Positions 8,253 through 17,490 of a stretch of DNA of 64,000 nucleotides are shown here, piece by piece. The notes under the pieces were generated by a model. It was not told where the DNA came from, did no database searches, and saw only the letters and a list, made by a program, of their open reading frames with translations. How positions within the stretch are numbered: position 1 is the first letter of the stretch; each line of letters starts with the position of its first letter. Position numbers and translations under genes: made by a program. Source of the stretch: an uncultured SAR86 cluster bacterium (GTDB lineage: Bacteria; Pseudomonadota; Gammaproteobacteria; Magnimaribacterales; Magnimaribacteraceae); contig CACLAF010000003.1 in assembly GCA_902604855.1 (NCBI GenBank), positions 64,516 through 128,515 on the forward strand. Reading direction: 5' to 3'.

Positions 8253-8672
8253 TTACTTTGCTTTTACAAGGGGCATGCCACTCTGTGTCCAGTTCATCAT
8301 CCCACCAGAAAGAACATTTACGTTTATATAGCCCTGCTTTTTTAACTCTCCTGAGGCTTTAGAAGAAACAGTACCATTTTTACAAATTAGAATGATGCAA
8401 TCTTCTTCACCAGCCTTAAAAAGTGCATCTTCTTTTAGAAGATTACTTGGTTGAAGATTCATAGCACCTGCAACTGTACCAGCTCCATATTCAGCAGAGC
8501 TTCGTAGGTCATATATGAAAGGGTTCTCTTTATTGATCAGTCTTGTCATCTCTGAATTATCAACCTTAGTACCACCTTTTCTTCTTTCATAGATAATCAA
8601 AGCCGCAATAAGTGTTAATAGGACTAAAACTGCCAAAAAATTATCACTTATAAACACGAAGAATTTATTCAT
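8253..8672 (-). CDS. membrane-anchored rhodanese-like protein (YibN type)
   Basis: 139 residues: one N-terminal membrane segment (about 9-28), then a single rhodanese domain with DLRSSAEYGAGTVAGAMNLQ (55-74) and active-site loop CKNGTVSS with Cys97. The anchor plus rhodanese layout matches YibN. It probably handles sulfane sulfur or redox transfer at the inner membrane; the acceptor is unknown. It is divergent from gpmA across 58 bp; I recall that YibN is also next to a phosphoglycerate mutase gene in E. coli. It abuts the 3' end of ntrC convergently. Confidence 0.85.
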   Translation of the reverse strand: MNKFFVFISDNFLAVLVLLTLIAALIIYERRKGGTKVDNSEMTRLINKENPFIYDLRSSAEYGAGTVAGAMNLQPSNLLKEDALFKAGEEDCIILICKNGTVSSKASGELKKQGYINVNVLSGGMMNWTQSGMPLVKAK

Positions 8673-8730
8673 ATCCGGACAGGATTATATAGATTACTAA
8701 GTTAAAATATAAAAAACTTTTAACAAAATT

Positions 8731-9336
8731 ATGAAATCAAAACTTGTTCTGGTCAGACATGGTCAAAGTGAATGGAATGCAAAAAATCTGTTTACGGGTT
8801 GGAAAGATCCTAAATTAACTGATCTAGGAATTCAGGAAGCAATAAAAGCTGGAGATTTATTAGAAACTAGAAATCTGAAATTTGATCTTATGTTCACTTC
8901 AGATTTATTTAGAGCTCAAGAGACTGGTCGCTTGATCTTAGAGCAGATGAATCAAACCGATATACAGGTTATTGAAGATCAGTCTCTTAATGAGAGAAAT
9001 TATGGAGACTTAGCAGGGCTTAATAAAGATGAAGCGAGAGAGAAGTGGGGAGAAGAACAAGTACATATTTGGAGACGATCTTTCGATGTTCCCCCGCCAG
9101 GTGGGGAGAGTCTCAAAAATACTGCTGAAAGAGTGCTTCCTTACTTTGAACTTGAAATCATGCCGAAGGTTAAAGAGGGATTAAATATCTTAGTTGCAGC
9201 ACACGGAAATTCTTTAAGATCTTTGGTGATGGAATTGGAAAAGATTAGTTCTGAAGAGATAGTGAAATTAGAAATAGCTACTGGCGATCCTTTGACTTAT
9301 GAATATTCGAACGGAGAATTTGTTAGGATTGATTAA
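8731..9336 (+). CDS. gpmA: 2,3-bisphosphoglycerate-dependent phosphoglycerate mutase (short form)
   Basis: Glycolytic/gluconeogenic interconversion of 3- and 2-phosphoglycerate. Seen: [18 protein letters not shown] with phospho-His10, second catalytic His158 in [11 protein letters not shown], acid Glu88 in [11 protein letters not shown], and the PPPGGESL loop. At 201 residues it is about 50 shorter than E. coli GpmA, with a compact middle region; such short dPGM forms are known in other bacteria. The 3' end overlaps the convergent hisF by 4 bp, so no terminator separates them. Confidence 0.93.
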   Translation: MKSKLVLVRHGQSEWNAKNLFTGWKDPKLTDLGIQEAIKAGDLLETRNLKFDLMFTSDLFRAQETGRLILEQMNQTDIQVIEDQSLNERNYGDLAGLNKDEAREKWGEEQVHIWRRSFDVPPPGGESLKNTAERVLPYFELEIMPKVKEGLNILVAAHGNSLRSLVMELEKISSEEIVKLEIATGDPLTYEYSNGEFVRID

Positions 9337-10100
9337 AATCGAACTGTAATACCTGAAGCCTTCATGGCCTCTTTGGCTTCTTTGATAGAGAACTCTGAAA
9401 AATGAAAAATACTTGCTGCTAAAACTGCCTCAGCTCCTCCAATTTTTACTCCGTCTATTAAATGATCAAGATTTCCCACTCCACCAGAGGCTATAACAGG
9501 AATAGATATTCCAGAAGAGACTTTAGAAACTAAGTTATTGTCAAAACCTTCTTTTGTTCCATCTCTGTCCATGCTGGTAAGTAGAATTTCACCTGCTCCA
9601 TATTCAGCAACTTGTTCGGTCCATTCTAAAACATCTTTACCAGTTCTATTCCTACCTCCGTAAGTAACAACTTCCCAGCTATTTTCTTTATCAGTCTTGG
9701 CTTTAGCATCAACAGCAACAACAATACATTGTGATCCAAATTTATCAGCCGCTTCCTTCACGAAGCTAGGATTCTCTACTGCTGAAGTATTTATACTTAC
9801 CTTATCTGCACCAGATCTTAAAAGTTTCTTAATATCTTCTATCTTTCTTACTCCACCTCCAACGGTAAGAGGGATAAAAACCTGACTCGCTATACTTTCA
9901 ACTGTCTTATAAGTCGTGTCTCTTGTCTCGTGGCTGGCAGTAATATCTAACATAGTGATTTCATCAGCTCCTTCAGTATCATATCGTTTTGCAATTTCGA
10001 CTGGATCACCGGCATCACGGATATTTAAGAAATTTACTCCTTTCACTACTCTACCCTTATCTACATCAAGACAAGGAATAATGCGCTTTGCAACAGACAT
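9333..10100 (-). CDS. hisF: imidazole glycerol phosphate synthase, cyclase subunit
   Basis: 255-residue TIM barrel that, with HisH, converts PRFAR and ammonia to imidazole glycerol phosphate and AICAR. Seen: [19 protein letters not shown] with catalytic Asp11, [11 protein letters not shown] phosphate loop, AVDAK around 130 and [15 protein letters not shown]. Length is standard. It is the last gene of hisB-hisH-hisA-hisF and starts 2 bp after hisA. Its end overlaps gpmA by 4 bp. Confidence 0.97.
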   Translation of the reverse strand: MSVAKRIIPCLDVDKGRVVKGVNFLNIRDAGDPVEIAKRYDTEGADEITMLDITASHETRDTTYKTVESIASQVFIPLTVGGGVRKIEDIKKLLRSGADKVSINTSAVENPSFVKEAADKFGSQCIVVAVDAKAKTDKENSWEVVTYGGRNRTGKDVLEWTEQVAEYGAGEILLTSMDRDGTKEGFDNNLVSKVSSGISIPVIASGGVGNLDHLIDGVKIGGAEAVLAASIFHFSEFSIKEAKEAMKASGITVRF

Positions 10101-10102
10101 GA

Positions 10103-10825
10103 TTACTTTCCTAATACCTTGAGTACATCTGCGTAAGTGAAAGCTTTCTCATAAAGTGCTCTTCCGCATATCACACCTGAAATATTCTTTTTATCTACAA
10201 GTTGGGTAATATGATCTAGAGAGGAGACACCTCCAGAAGCAATTACAGGAATTTTTGTTTGGTTTGCTAAGTCTGATGTAGCCTCGATATTAGGTCCTAT
10301 CATCATTCCATCCTTTGAAATATCAGTGAAGATAATAGCTGCGATAGGATCGTCCTCAAATTTTTTGACCAGCGCGGAGGGGGAAATTCCAGAGCCCTTA
10401 AGCCAGCCTTGAGTTTTTACAACACCGTCAAGAGCATCAATACCTAGAACCAAACGATTTGGAAACTTACTACAGAAGTCTTTCAACATATCGGGTTCTT
10501 CAACAGCAGAAGTTCCCATGATAACTCTCTCTATCCCTTCATTTAAATACTCAGATGCCGACTCAAAACTTCTAATACCCCCTCCTATTTGTATTCTTTT
10601 TTCCGGAAACTCTGCAATGATAGAAAATATAATTTCTTGATTCATAGGTTGACCATTAACAGCACCATCTAAATCAACTATATGAAGAATTTCTGCCCCT
10701 TGTGAAAACCAAGAACCTGCTGTTGAGATTGGATCTTCAGAGAAGATGGTTTCTTCATCCATCTTCCCTTCCCGCAATCTAACGCATTTCCCGTTTTTTA
10801 AGTCTATTGCTGGAATTACTATCAT
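10103..10825 (-). CDS. hisA: ProFAR isomerase (phosphoribosylformimino-AICAR-P isomerase)
   Basis: 240-residue TIM-barrel isomerase, the histidine-pathway step before HisHF. Seen: [18 protein letters not shown] with catalytic Asp7, [22 protein letters not shown] near 130 and [15 protein letters not shown]. It is directly adjacent to hisH (no gap) and 2 bp from hisF, so translation is likely coupled. It is clearly HisA and not HisF by the EGKMDE loop and [13 protein letters not shown] ending. Confidence 0.97.
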   Translation of the reverse strand: MIVIPAIDLKNGKCVRLREGKMDEETIFSEDPISTAGSWFSQGAEILHIVDLDGAVNGQPMNQEIIFSIIAEFPEKRIQIGGGIRSFESASEYLNEGIERVIMGTSAVEEPDMLKDFCSKFPNRLVLGIDALDGVVKTQGWLKGSGISPSALVKKFEDDPIAAIIFTDISKDGMMIGPNIEATSDLANQTKIPVIASGGVSSLDHITQLVDKKNISGVICGRALYEKAFTYADVLKVLGK

Positions 10826-11437
10826 CTAGACGCTCCAGTTTAAGAAGTTTTTATATAACTGTAATCCTGCACTCTGGCTCTTTTCAGGGTGAAACTGCAC
10901 AGCAAAAATATTATCCTTCGCAAAGGACGACACAAACTTTTCACCATGAATTGTTTCGGTAAGAGCATCTTTAGATGAAGGACAGCAATAACTATGAACA
11001 AAATAGAAATAACTGGAATCTATAATATTCTTTAGTAGAAAGTGTTCTTTTAAATAATTAACTTGATTCCATCCCATATGAGGGACTTTGATATCTTTAT
11101 TAGACTGAATCTTACATACTTTCCCATTCAACAAGCCCAATCCTTCGACTCCACCATTTTCTTCGCTTGATTCTAAAAGCATTTGCATACCTACACAGAT
11201 AGCGAGAGTTGGTTTCTTTTTAACTTCTTCAAGCACAGTTTCTTTTAAATCAATAGAAAAAGCCTCCATGCAATCCTTAATGGCACCCACTCCTGGAAAA
11301 ACCAATTTATCAGAAGCTTTAATAACTTCCTGGTCAGAAGTTATAACTATATTCTCTTTTTGTGAGACTGCCTCCAGGGCCTTGCTCACAGAGTGAAGAT
11401 TACCCATCCCATAATCGATAACAGCAATTTGTGTCAT
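10826..11437 (-). CDS. hisH: imidazole glycerol phosphate synthase, glutaminase subunit
   Basis: 203-residue class I glutamine amidotransferase that supplies ammonia to HisF. Seen: IDYGMGNLHSVSKALE at the N-terminus, nucleophile Cys in AICVGMQML (about residue 81), and the His-Glu pair in VQFHPEKSQ near 180. PHMGWNQV is typical of HisH. It sits between hisB (11 bp gap) and hisA (abutting) in the his operon. Confidence 0.97.
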   Translation of the reverse strand: MTQIAVIDYGMGNLHSVSKALEAVSQKENIVITSDQEVIKASDKLVFPGVGAIKDCMEAFSIDLKETVLEEVKKKPTLAICVGMQMLLESSEENGGVEGLGLLNGKVCKIQSNKDIKVPHMGWNQVNYLKEHFLLKNIIDSSYFYFVHSYCCPSSKDALTETIHGEKFVSSFAKDNIFAVQFHPEKSQSAGLQLYKNFLNWSV

Positions 11438-11448
11438 CTATTAAAGTC

Positions 11449-12036
11449 CTACAAAGCTCCTTTTGTTGACGGGATAATATCGGCCTGCTTTGAATCTATT
11501 TCCAGAGCCATTCTTAATGCTCTTCCAAAAGCTTTAAAAATGGTTTCAATTTGATGATGCGTGTTTTCACCATAGAAGTTCTCAATGTGAAGAGTCATAA
11601 AAGCGTGATTACTGAGTGATTGAAAGAAATGTTCGAACATATTGACATCAATGCCCCCAACCTCTTGTTTGACAAAATCGACTTTCATAAACAATCCTGG
11701 TCTTCCTGAAAAATCTAATACAACTCTTGAGAGAGCTTCATCCAGTGGGATATAGGACTGGCCATATCTTCTTATACCCTTTTTATCTCCTATTGCTTTA
11801 TTAAAGGCTTCTCCTAGTGAAATACCTATATCTTCGATTGTGTGGTGATCGTCAATATGCAAATCTCCCTTAGCTTTAATACTAAGATCAATCATTCCAT
11901 GTCTGCCTATCTGATCAAGCATATGTTCAAGAAAAGGTAATCCGGTATCAAACTCTGTTTTACCTGTCCCGTCTAGATTTAGCTCAATAGCTATTTGGGT
12001 CTCTGAAGTATCTCTATTTACAACTACCTTTCTCAT
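11449..12036 (-). CDS. hisB: imidazoleglycerol-phosphate dehydratase (monofunctional HisB)
   Basis: 195-residue Mn-dependent dehydratase, without the histidinol-phosphatase domain found in enteric HisB. Seen: metal-binding [16 protein letters not shown] and [16 protein letters not shown], plus [12 protein letters not shown]. The ATG at 12036 is chosen because GGAA lies upstream at good spacing; the TTG at 12048 is the alternative. It is the first gene of hisBHAF; hisG, hisD, hisC, hisI/E are not in the window, so the pathway is scattered. Confidence 0.96.
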   Translation of the reverse strand: MRKVVVNRDTSETQIAIELNLDGTGKTEFDTGLPFLEHMLDQIGRHGMIDLSIKAKGDLHIDDHHTIEDIGISLGEAFNKAIGDKKGIRRYGQSYIPLDEALSRVVLDFSGRPGLFMKVDFVKQEVGGIDVNMFEHFFQSLSNHAFMTLHIENFYGENTHHQIETIFKAFGRALRMALEIDSKQADIIPSTKGAL

Positions 12037-12059
12037 AATAAATTCCAATAAGGGCGCGC

Positions 12060-12065
12060 ATTATA
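12060..12065 (-). promoter_or_regulatory. -10 element of the hisBHAF promoter
   Basis: On the minus strand a perfect TATAAT is followed by a G+C-rich stretch (GCGCGCCC), 24 bp before the hisB ATG. No good -35 hexamer stands at 16-18 bp, so strength or activator need is uncertain. The G+C-rich discriminator stands out in this AT-rich sequence and may make the promoter sensitive to ppGpp. Confidence 0.5.
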
Positions 12066-12115
12066 TCTAATATGTTCAAGTTCTTCATTACTAGTACAAT
12101 TAAGGTAATATTTTT

Positions 12116-13168
12116 ATGTCTGAACTAAGTAAAAAACTGATCAAATGGCACAAGAAATCAGGTCGTAAAGATTTGCCTTGGCAGATTCAAACAAATCCTT
12201 ATAAAGTTTGGATATCTGAAGTCATGCTTCAGCAGACTCAAGTACAAACTGTTATACCTTATTACCTAAGATTTTTAGATAGATTCCCTGATATCAATTC
12301 ACTTGCTGAATCCAATGAAAATGAAGTTTTAAGTTACTGGTCCGGGTTGGGTTATTACTCAAGAGGAAGGAATTTACTTAAGTCTGCAAAGATTCTTCAA
12401 AAAGATTTTAATTCCATAATGCCTCAATGTTCTGAAAAATTAGAATCATTGCCTGGAATTGGAAAATCGACTGCTGGAGCTATTCTCTCATTAGGCTTTA
12501 AACTAAAAGCTCCTATTCTAGATGGAAATGCAAAGCGACTATTAGTCCGATATTTTAAAGTGGAGGAACCTATTGATTCTACTAAGACAATTAAGAATTT
12601 ATGGGAAATAGCCTCTAAGAATTTGCCTCTTCAAGAATGCGATATTTACACTCAGTCAATTATGGATGTGGGCTCCTTGATATGTAAAAGAAAGAGTCCT
12701 AAATGTGAAAATTGCCCATTAAATAAAACATGCCTCTCATTCAAAGCAGGTATTCAAGATTTACTTCCTCTTAAATCTCCTTCAAAGAAGAAACCAAGTA
12801 AACAGCTCTACTGGCTTCTTTTACAAAATAAAGCAGGTGAAGTTCTCTTGGAAAATAGAACCCTAAAAGGTGTATGGAAAGGTTTGTGGACCTTTTTAAG
12901 TTTTGAAGAAATAGAATCAAGAGAAAAGTTTATTAAAACACTCCCGAAAGGGTATGAATTTATAGAACAAGATTTAAAGCTCAAACACACTTTCACTCAC
13001 TACAAATTAGATATAAATACTAGTTTAGTAAGATTAAATGAAGATTTCCAAAATCTAGATAATAATAAAGTATGGTTTAATAACAAAGAATTATCACAGA
13101 TTGGCCTGCCAATGCCTGTGACCAAAATTTTAAAAGATCATATTAAAGATGCGCAAAGTTTTTTGTAG
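12116..13168 (+). CDS. mutY: A/G-specific adenine DNA glycosylase
   Basis: 350-residue repair enzyme that removes adenine opposite 8-oxoguanine. Seen: SEVMLQQTQVQTV with catalytic Glu35, helix-hairpin-helix LPGIGKSTAG (112-121), ILDGNAKR with Asp136, and the 4Fe-4S cysteines 190, 197, 200, 206 (C-x6-C-x2-C-x5-C). The C-terminal Nudix-like domain for 8-oxoG recognition (about 225-340) includes LLENRTLKGVWKGLWTF and HTFTHYKL. It overlaps yggX by 20 bp, the conserved mutY-yggX pair of gammaproteobacteria. Confidence 0.97.
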   Translation: MSELSKKLIKWHKKSGRKDLPWQIQTNPYKVWISEVMLQQTQVQTVIPYYLRFLDRFPDINSLAESNENEVLSYWSGLGYYSRGRNLLKSAKILQKDFNSIMPQCSEKLESLPGIGKSTAGAILSLGFKLKAPILDGNAKRLLVRYFKVEEPIDSTKTIKNLWEIASKNLPLQECDIYTQSIMDVGSLICKRKSPKCENCPLNKTCLSFKAGIQDLLPLKSPSKKKPSKQLYWLLLQNKAGEVLLENRTLKGVWKGLWTFLSFEEIESREKFIKTLPKGYEFIEQDLKLKHTFTHYKLDINTSLVRLNEDFQNLDNNKVWFNNKELSQIGLPMPVTKILKDHIKDAQSFL

Positions 13169-13415
13169 AAAATACGGTGAAGAGTTAGAAGGCTTAGATA
13201 AACCTCCCTATCCAGGACAAAAAGGTGAAGATATATTTGATAATGTGTCAAAAAAAGCTTGGGAGGAATGGTTGGAACATCAAAAAATGCTCATTAATGA
13301 AGGTCAAATAAACCTTGCAGATAGGGACTCTCGAAAATGGTTAAATGAGCAAATGGATCTTTTTCTATCTGGAAAAGATTACGCAAAACCAACCGGTTTC
13401 AAGCCAGTTGAGTAA
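13149..13415 (+). CDS. yggX: probable Fe(2+)-trafficking protein YggX
   Basis: 88-residue cytosolic protein of the YggX family, linked to iron-sulfur cluster protection under oxidative stress. Seen: conserved Cys6 in VFCRKYGEELEGLDKPPYPG, WEEWLEHQKMLINE and the DRDSRKWLNEQMDLFLSG block. Its start lies inside the end of mutY, so both are translated from one mRNA. This fits the shared role, since MutY carries a 4Fe-4S cluster. Confidence 0.96.
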   Translation: MRKVFCRKYGEELEGLDKPPYPGQKGEDIFDNVSKKAWEEWLEHQKMLINEGQINLADRDSRKWLNEQMDLFLSGKDYAKPTGFKPVE

Positions 13416-13466
13416 AACCTACTTTTTTAGAGTCAATTAATTGTATACAATCGCAACACCTTAAAT

Positions 13467-13542
13467 GCCCAGATAGCTCAGTCGGTAGAGCAAAGGACTG
13501 AAAATCCTTGTGTCGGTGGTTCGATTCCACCTCTGGGCACCA
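13467..13542 (+). tRNA. tRNA-Phe (GAA anticodon)
   Basis: 76-base cloverleaf: acceptor stem GCCCAGA/TCTGGGC, D arm GCTC-AGTCGGTA-GAGC, anticodon stem AAGGA/TCCTT with loop CTGAAAA (anticodon GAA), T arm GGTGG-TTCGATT-CCACC, and an encoded CCA. No intron. A possible -10 (TACAAT, 13446-13451) is upstream without a clear -35. It is a single gene; the downstream convergent gene ends 39 bp later. Confidence 0.98.
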
Positions 13543-13580
13543 CTTCCCAATGTTTTAGCTTCATGGCATATAAACCAAAT

Positions 13581-14039
13581 TTACTTCATCAAAGACTGAA
13601 TCAATTCAGGATTTTCTTGAAAAGCAATTCCTATACTTTCACTTAATTTAACGGCATCTTCGCTAACCATTAACACGGTCTTCTCAGTCATAACAGATTG
13701 TTTCTTATTGATAGAAATTCCTTCCTGAGTTTTCATAAAATTGTAGAGTGCTAATATTTCATCGTCAGAATAAATATCTTTGTACAAGTTAGGAACTTTT
13801 TTCTCTATGCTGATTAAATATTCGTCTATAAAAGGGTCTAAAAAATCACTCATTGCTTTACCATTAACATTTAAACCTGCTGACTCCATCATGGTATACA
13901 TAGAATTTTTCATTGAATCTGCTTGTTGCGATAGGAATTGTTCTTGAACAATGAAATCTACCATTTCATCAACAGATATCTCATCAGCAATGATATTGGT
14001 ATTAAGGATTATTAATAAAGAAATAAAAATTTTATTCAT
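13581..14039 (-). CDS. exported DUF2059-like protein
   Basis: 152 residues from the preferred ATG. Seen: a hydrophobic signal peptide (MNKIFISLLIILNTNIIA, cleavage probably near residue 18), then an all-helical domain with LYKDIYSDDEILALYNFMKTQEGISI, the pattern of DUF2059 proteins, periplasmic proteins of unknown function. An upstream in-frame ATG at 14078 would spoil the signal peptide. No strong ribosome-binding site. It is flanked by tRNA-Phe and the divergent SDR gene; no function can be inferred. Confidence 0.75.
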   Translation of the reverse strand: MNKIFISLLIILNTNIIADEISVDEMVDFIVQEQFLSQQADSMKNSMYTMMESAGLNVNGKAMSDFLDPFIDEYLISIEKKVPNLYKDIYSDDEILALYNFMKTQEGISINKKQSVMTEKTVLMVSEDAVKLSESIGIAFQENPELIQSLMK

Positions 14040-14166
14040 TAGGTGAATATACAAAAGAAAAGTTATGAATAGAAGCATAATGCTAGAAAAAACATTATCC
14101 GCATTCTAGTTGACCTAAATCTTTTGGAGTTTTAAGGTTAATCTTTCATCACAAGAAGGAGAAATT

Positions 14167-15024
14167 ATGAAAGTTGTTCTAATCACAGGATGCAGTACAG
14201 GCATAGGTTTTGCAACTGCAAAGCAGTTCTCTCTAGGAGATTATCAAGTAATTGCTACAGCAAGAAGTCCAAAATCCTCCAATGAATTAGTCGAGCTTGG
14301 GGAAAAAGAAAATGTCTTACTCAAAGAATTAGATGTTTGTGATCAAAAATCTGTCGATAAGCTTTTTGATGAATTAAATAATTTTGAAATAGATGTTTTA
14401 GTTAATAATGCGGGCGTAGGAGGATCTGGATCTGTTGAAAACGCAGAAATGGAATTTGCAAAACTTCTAATGGAGACAAACTATTTTGGGGCTCTCAGAA
14501 TGATAAAGAAAGTTATTCCATCAATGCGCATAAAGAAATCTGGAGCTATAATAAATGTATCTTCTCAAGCAGGAAGGCGCCCTTTTGCTTTGATGAGTCA
14601 CTACTGTGCTACAAAATATGCTCTAAATGGATTATCAGAAAGTATGGCTCATGAGCTTGCTCAATTTAATATCCGAGTAACACTAATAGAGCCTGGAACA
14701 GTTATTACACCTATTTTTGGGAAAGGGAATTCTATACCTGAAGATGAAAAAGATTACTCCATATTTCAGGGAAGAATGATAAGACAAGTTACAAAAGGAC
14801 TTACTGAGTTGGGTTGTGGCCCAGAGGTAATTGCAAAATGTATGGTAGATTTTGTGACAACAGATGATCCTAAATTACACTACCTTTTGGATAAAGATGC
14901 TGTTGATAATGTTGATATTTACCAGAAATATGGACCTGAAACTTGGGTTTCTGATGGGAAAATTTTAGATGATGACGAATTTTTTAATACCATGAAAGAT
15001 AGGTATGGTTACGAAATTGGTTAG
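14167..15024 (+). CDS. short-chain dehydrogenase/reductase (SDR)
   Basis: 285-residue NAD(P)-dependent oxidoreductase. Seen: TGCSTGIG cofactor motif (7-14), NNAG (80-83), catalytic Ser132/133, Tyr146 and Lys150 (SHYCATKYALNG), and EPGTVITPIFGK. Classical SDR with a longer C-terminal tail. AGAAGGAG precedes the ATG, a strong ribosome-binding site. Substrate unknown. It opens the accessory-looking stretch of hydrolases and dioxygenases to its right. Confidence 0.93.
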   Translation: MKVVLITGCSTGIGFATAKQFSLGDYQVIATARSPKSSNELVELGEKENVLLKELDVCDQKSVDKLFDELNNFEIDVLVNNAGVGGSGSVENAEMEFAKLLMETNYFGALRMIKKVIPSMRIKKSGAIINVSSQAGRRPFALMSHYCATKYALNGLSESMAHELAQFNIRVTLIEPGTVITPIFGKGNSIPEDEKDYSIFQGRMIRQVTKGLTELGCGPEVIAKCMVDFVTTDDPKLHYLLDKDAVDNVDIYQKYGPETWVSDGKILDDDEFFNTMKDRYGYEIG

Positions 15025-15104
15025 GTCCCAAGCCTAGAAAAGTATGGAAAAGAATAATTAATTGAAATTGCTAACATTTATCTCACTAATTACTGAAATT
15101 TAAT

Positions 15105-15299
15105 GTGTATTATCCTGCATTGATAGTCTTTATTCTTACTCTTGTTCCTTTGTTTTTTACAAAGTTGCTTTTTATTACTGACTGGGAAAGGCCTAAAGAT
15201 TTAAATGGGATAGATGCTAGAGTGATTATCTTCTGGGGCTATGTGTTTGGGATGGTTCTACCGATAGGTCTTGTAGCATTCAGAGGTTATATTATTTAG
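15105..15299 (+). CDS. small predicted membrane protein (64 aa)
   Basis: Frame from a GTG giving 64 residues with two hydrophobic helices (about 4-24 and 43-63) joined by a polar loop ITDWERPKDLNGIDAR. I do not recognise it. No clear ribosome-binding site, but the frame has a plausible transmembrane hairpin and the flanking DNA has no other gene. It could be a real two-helix protein; homologues at this locus in related genomes would settle it. Confidence 0.5.
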   Translation: MYYPALIVFILTLVPLFFTKLLFITDWERPKDLNGIDARVIIFWGYVFGMVLPIGLVAFRGYII

Positions 15300-15303
15300 A
15301 AAT

Positions 15304-15375
15304 ATGAAGACTCCGTTGATATTTTTATTTTGCGTAGTGATATTTGTAATCTCTATGGTGTGGCTTTCTGCTTAA
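15304..15375 (+). CDS. possible 23-aa membrane microprotein
   Basis: ATG frame of 24 codons encoding a single hydrophobic helix (MKTPLIFLFCVVIFVISMVW...), starting 4 bp after the preceding small gene and ending before the next. Too short to trust by sequence alone; its placement between two other small membrane frames is the only support. Confidence 0.2.
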   Translation: MKTPLIFLFCVVIFVISMVWLSA

Positions 15376-15430
15376 TTGTAATGAAAGGCCTGGAACTAGA
15401 ACTCCAAACTCTCCTATAATTAGTGAATAA

Positions 15431-15634
15431 ATGTTTATTAAAACTATATCTTTTTTACTTTTCTTTTTTTGTACCTTCTTTTTACTGATAGGTGTTTATT
15501 TAATAAGCGTCTCATTGACTAATTTCCAAGGAGAACTGCTAATAGTAAATCTCCTATCTTCTTTGATGTGTTTTGCAATTTCTGGAGCTTTATATCTTCT
15601 TAGAAAAAAATTAAATGAAAAAAATATTGATTAG
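15431..15634 (+). CDS. small predicted membrane protein (67 aa)
   Basis: ATG frame of 67 residues: two hydrophobic helices (about 5-30 and 37-56) and a basic C-terminal tail LRKKLNEKNID, giving a predicted two-helix inner-membrane protein. Not recognised. The stop codon lies 16 bp before the preferred start of the alpha/beta hydrolase, so it may be co-transcribed with it. Confidence 0.5.
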   Translation: MFIKTISFLLFFFCTFFLLIGVYLISVSLTNFQGELLIVNLLSSLMCFAISGALYLLRKKLNEKNID

Positions 15635-15650
15635 TTATTTCAATATTCAA

Positions 15651-16532
15651 ATGAAAAAATTACTAGTCTTATACCTTATTTCGTTCGCTTCACTTAGCGT
15701 TTATTCAAACTACACATTAGATCAAGAAACGACAATTGCAGAGATCAATGGAATCTCGCTTGCTTACAAAAGTATTGGCATGGAGGAAGATCCACCTGTA
15801 TTAATGGTAATGGGCCTACTGGCGTCACATAAAGTTTGGGGAGAAACCATTGTCAATGGGCTTGTCGATTCCGGATACAGGGTTATCCTCTTTGACAATA
15901 GAGATACAGGAGATAGCGAGAAGCTAGATAGGCTAGGAAGACCCAACCTTTATTGGAAGTACTTTCTTTATTCCTTGGGCATTAGTTTTAATGTGCCATA
16001 TACACTTGAAGATATGGCATATGATGGTGTTGCATTGTTAGACCACCTTGATATTGAAGAAGCTCATATAATTGGAGCTTCTATGGGGGGCATGATAGCT
16101 CAAATGATAGCGTCGAAATTTCCAGATAAGACGATCAGCTTAGTATCTCTTATGTCATCTCCTAGAATTCCGAAAACGTCTGAGATTTCACAAGGAAATC
16201 AAGAAAATCTAAGAAATATGGAAAATGTTGATACAGAAGGTGCGCGAGAATATGGCTTTTATCCACGAGCAATGCCTAGGCAATTGACTGCAATTTTTAA
16301 GGCTGGAGACAGGTCTGATATTGTAAAAAATATCTCTGTACCAACGCTGGTACTTCATGGAGAAGATGATGCTCTATTACCTGTAAGCTATGGAAGACTT
16401 ACCTCAGAACTCATACCAAACTCAACATTTAAAGTTTACAAAGATATGGGTCATAATTTACCCAGAGAAGTTATACCTATTTTGATCGAGGATATTGTAA
16501 ATTTTTATAAAAAAGTAGATGAAGTTCTTTAA
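15651..16532 (+). CDS. exported alpha/beta hydrolase
   Basis: 293 residues from the second ATG, chosen because it gives a clean signal peptide (MKKLLVLYLISFASLSVYS); the upstream ATG at 15615 overlaps the small gene before it. Alpha/beta-hydrolase fold with nucleophile Ser144 in GASMGG, FDNRDTGDS loop, acid in HGEDDALLP and His in MGHNLP. It resembles the lactonase/esterase-like group with an LFDNRDTG motif. Probably periplasmic; substrate unknown. It is the first of three consecutive alpha/beta hydrolases and overlaps the next by 14 bp. Confidence 0.88.
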   Translation: MKKLLVLYLISFASLSVYSNYTLDQETTIAEINGISLAYKSIGMEEDPPVLMVMGLLASHKVWGETIVNGLVDSGYRVILFDNRDTGDSEKLDRLGRPNLYWKYFLYSLGISFNVPYTLEDMAYDGVALLDHLDIEEAHIIGASMGGMIAQMIASKFPDKTISLVSLMSSPRIPKTSEISQGNQENLRNMENVDTEGAREYGFYPRAMPRQLTAIFKAGDRSDIVKNISVPTLVLHGEDDALLPVSYGRLTSELIPNSTFKVYKDMGHNLPREVIPILIEDIVNFYKKVDEVL

Positions 16533-17481
16533 TAAAGAAAATAAATTATATCCACCAATCGAACCTTATGATTCTGGCTATATAAAGCAAGGAATCCATG
16601 AAATTTATTATGAGCAATGCGGGAATCCCAAAGGTAAACCTGCAGTATTCCTTCATGGTGGGCCTGGTGGAGGTGCTGGCAGTTTTTCTAGAAGATTCTT
16701 TAATCCTAAGAAATATCGTATAGTTCTTTTCGATCAGAGAGGATGTGGAAAAAGTAAACCCCACACTTGTCTTGAAAATAATACTACTTGGCATCTAGTT
16801 GAAGACATTGAGTCAATAAGAAAAAAATTAAGCATAGATAAGTGGCTTGTTTTTGGTGGTTCTTGGGGTAGTACTCTTGCTTTGGCCTATGCGCAGAGTC
16901 ATCCTCAAAACGTAACAGAGCTCGTTTTAAGGGGTATCTTTATGTTGAGACATAAAGAAATCCAATGGTTCTATCAATATGGAGCAAGCGAATTATATCC
17001 GGAAGCATGGCAGGGATTTTTGAATGAAATTCCAAAAGGCAAGAGAAGCGATTTGGTAGAAGCCTATAGGGAAATCTTTAATGGAGATAATGAAGAAAAA
17101 AAATTATCAGCAGCAAAAGCCTGGTCTAAATGGGAAGCATCTACAAGTTTCATTAATCATAATCCCGAAGCTGTAAAAGATTCTGTGGACAGCAAATTTG
17201 CATTAGCTTTTGCTCTCATTGAAAACCATTATTTTGTGAATAATGGTTTCTTAGAAAATGAAAATCAACTTCTAGATAATATCGATAAAATCAGAGATAT
17301 CCCTGCTGTAATAATTCAAGGAAGATACGATGTTGTATGTCCGCCTACGACTGCTTATGAGCTTCATTCAAGATGGCCGGAATCTGAACTAAAAATAGCT
17401 CCTTTTTCAGGCCATTCAGCATTCGAAAAGGAAATAACACACCTACTAATAGAAACAACAGATAGATTTTCCAAAACCTAA
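16519..17481 (+). CDS. pip: proline iminopeptidase (S33 family)
   Basis: 320-residue cytosolic peptidase removing N-terminal proline. Seen: oxyanion-hole motif HGGPGGG (46-52), DQRGCGKSKPH, nucleophile Ser115 in GGSWGSTLALAYAQ, acid Asp in QGRYDVVCP and His in SGHSAFE. All features and the length match bacterial proline iminopeptidase. No signal peptide. It overlaps the exported hydrolase upstream by 14 bp and is followed 9 bp later by a third hydrolase. Confidence 0.94.
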   Translation: MKFFNKENKLYPPIEPYDSGYIKQGIHEIYYEQCGNPKGKPAVFLHGGPGGGAGSFSRRFFNPKKYRIVLFDQRGCGKSKPHTCLENNTTWHLVEDIESIRKKLSIDKWLVFGGSWGSTLALAYAQSHPQNVTELVLRGIFMLRHKEIQWFYQYGASELYPEAWQGFLNEIPKGKRSDLVEAYREIFNGDNEEKKLSAAKAWSKWEASTSFINHNPEAVKDSVDSKFALAFALIENHYFVNNGFLENENQLLDNIDKIRDIPAVIIQGRYDVVCPPTTAYELHSRWPESELKIAPFSGHSAFEKEITHLLIETTDRFSKT

Positions 17482-17490
17482 TATTCAAAC

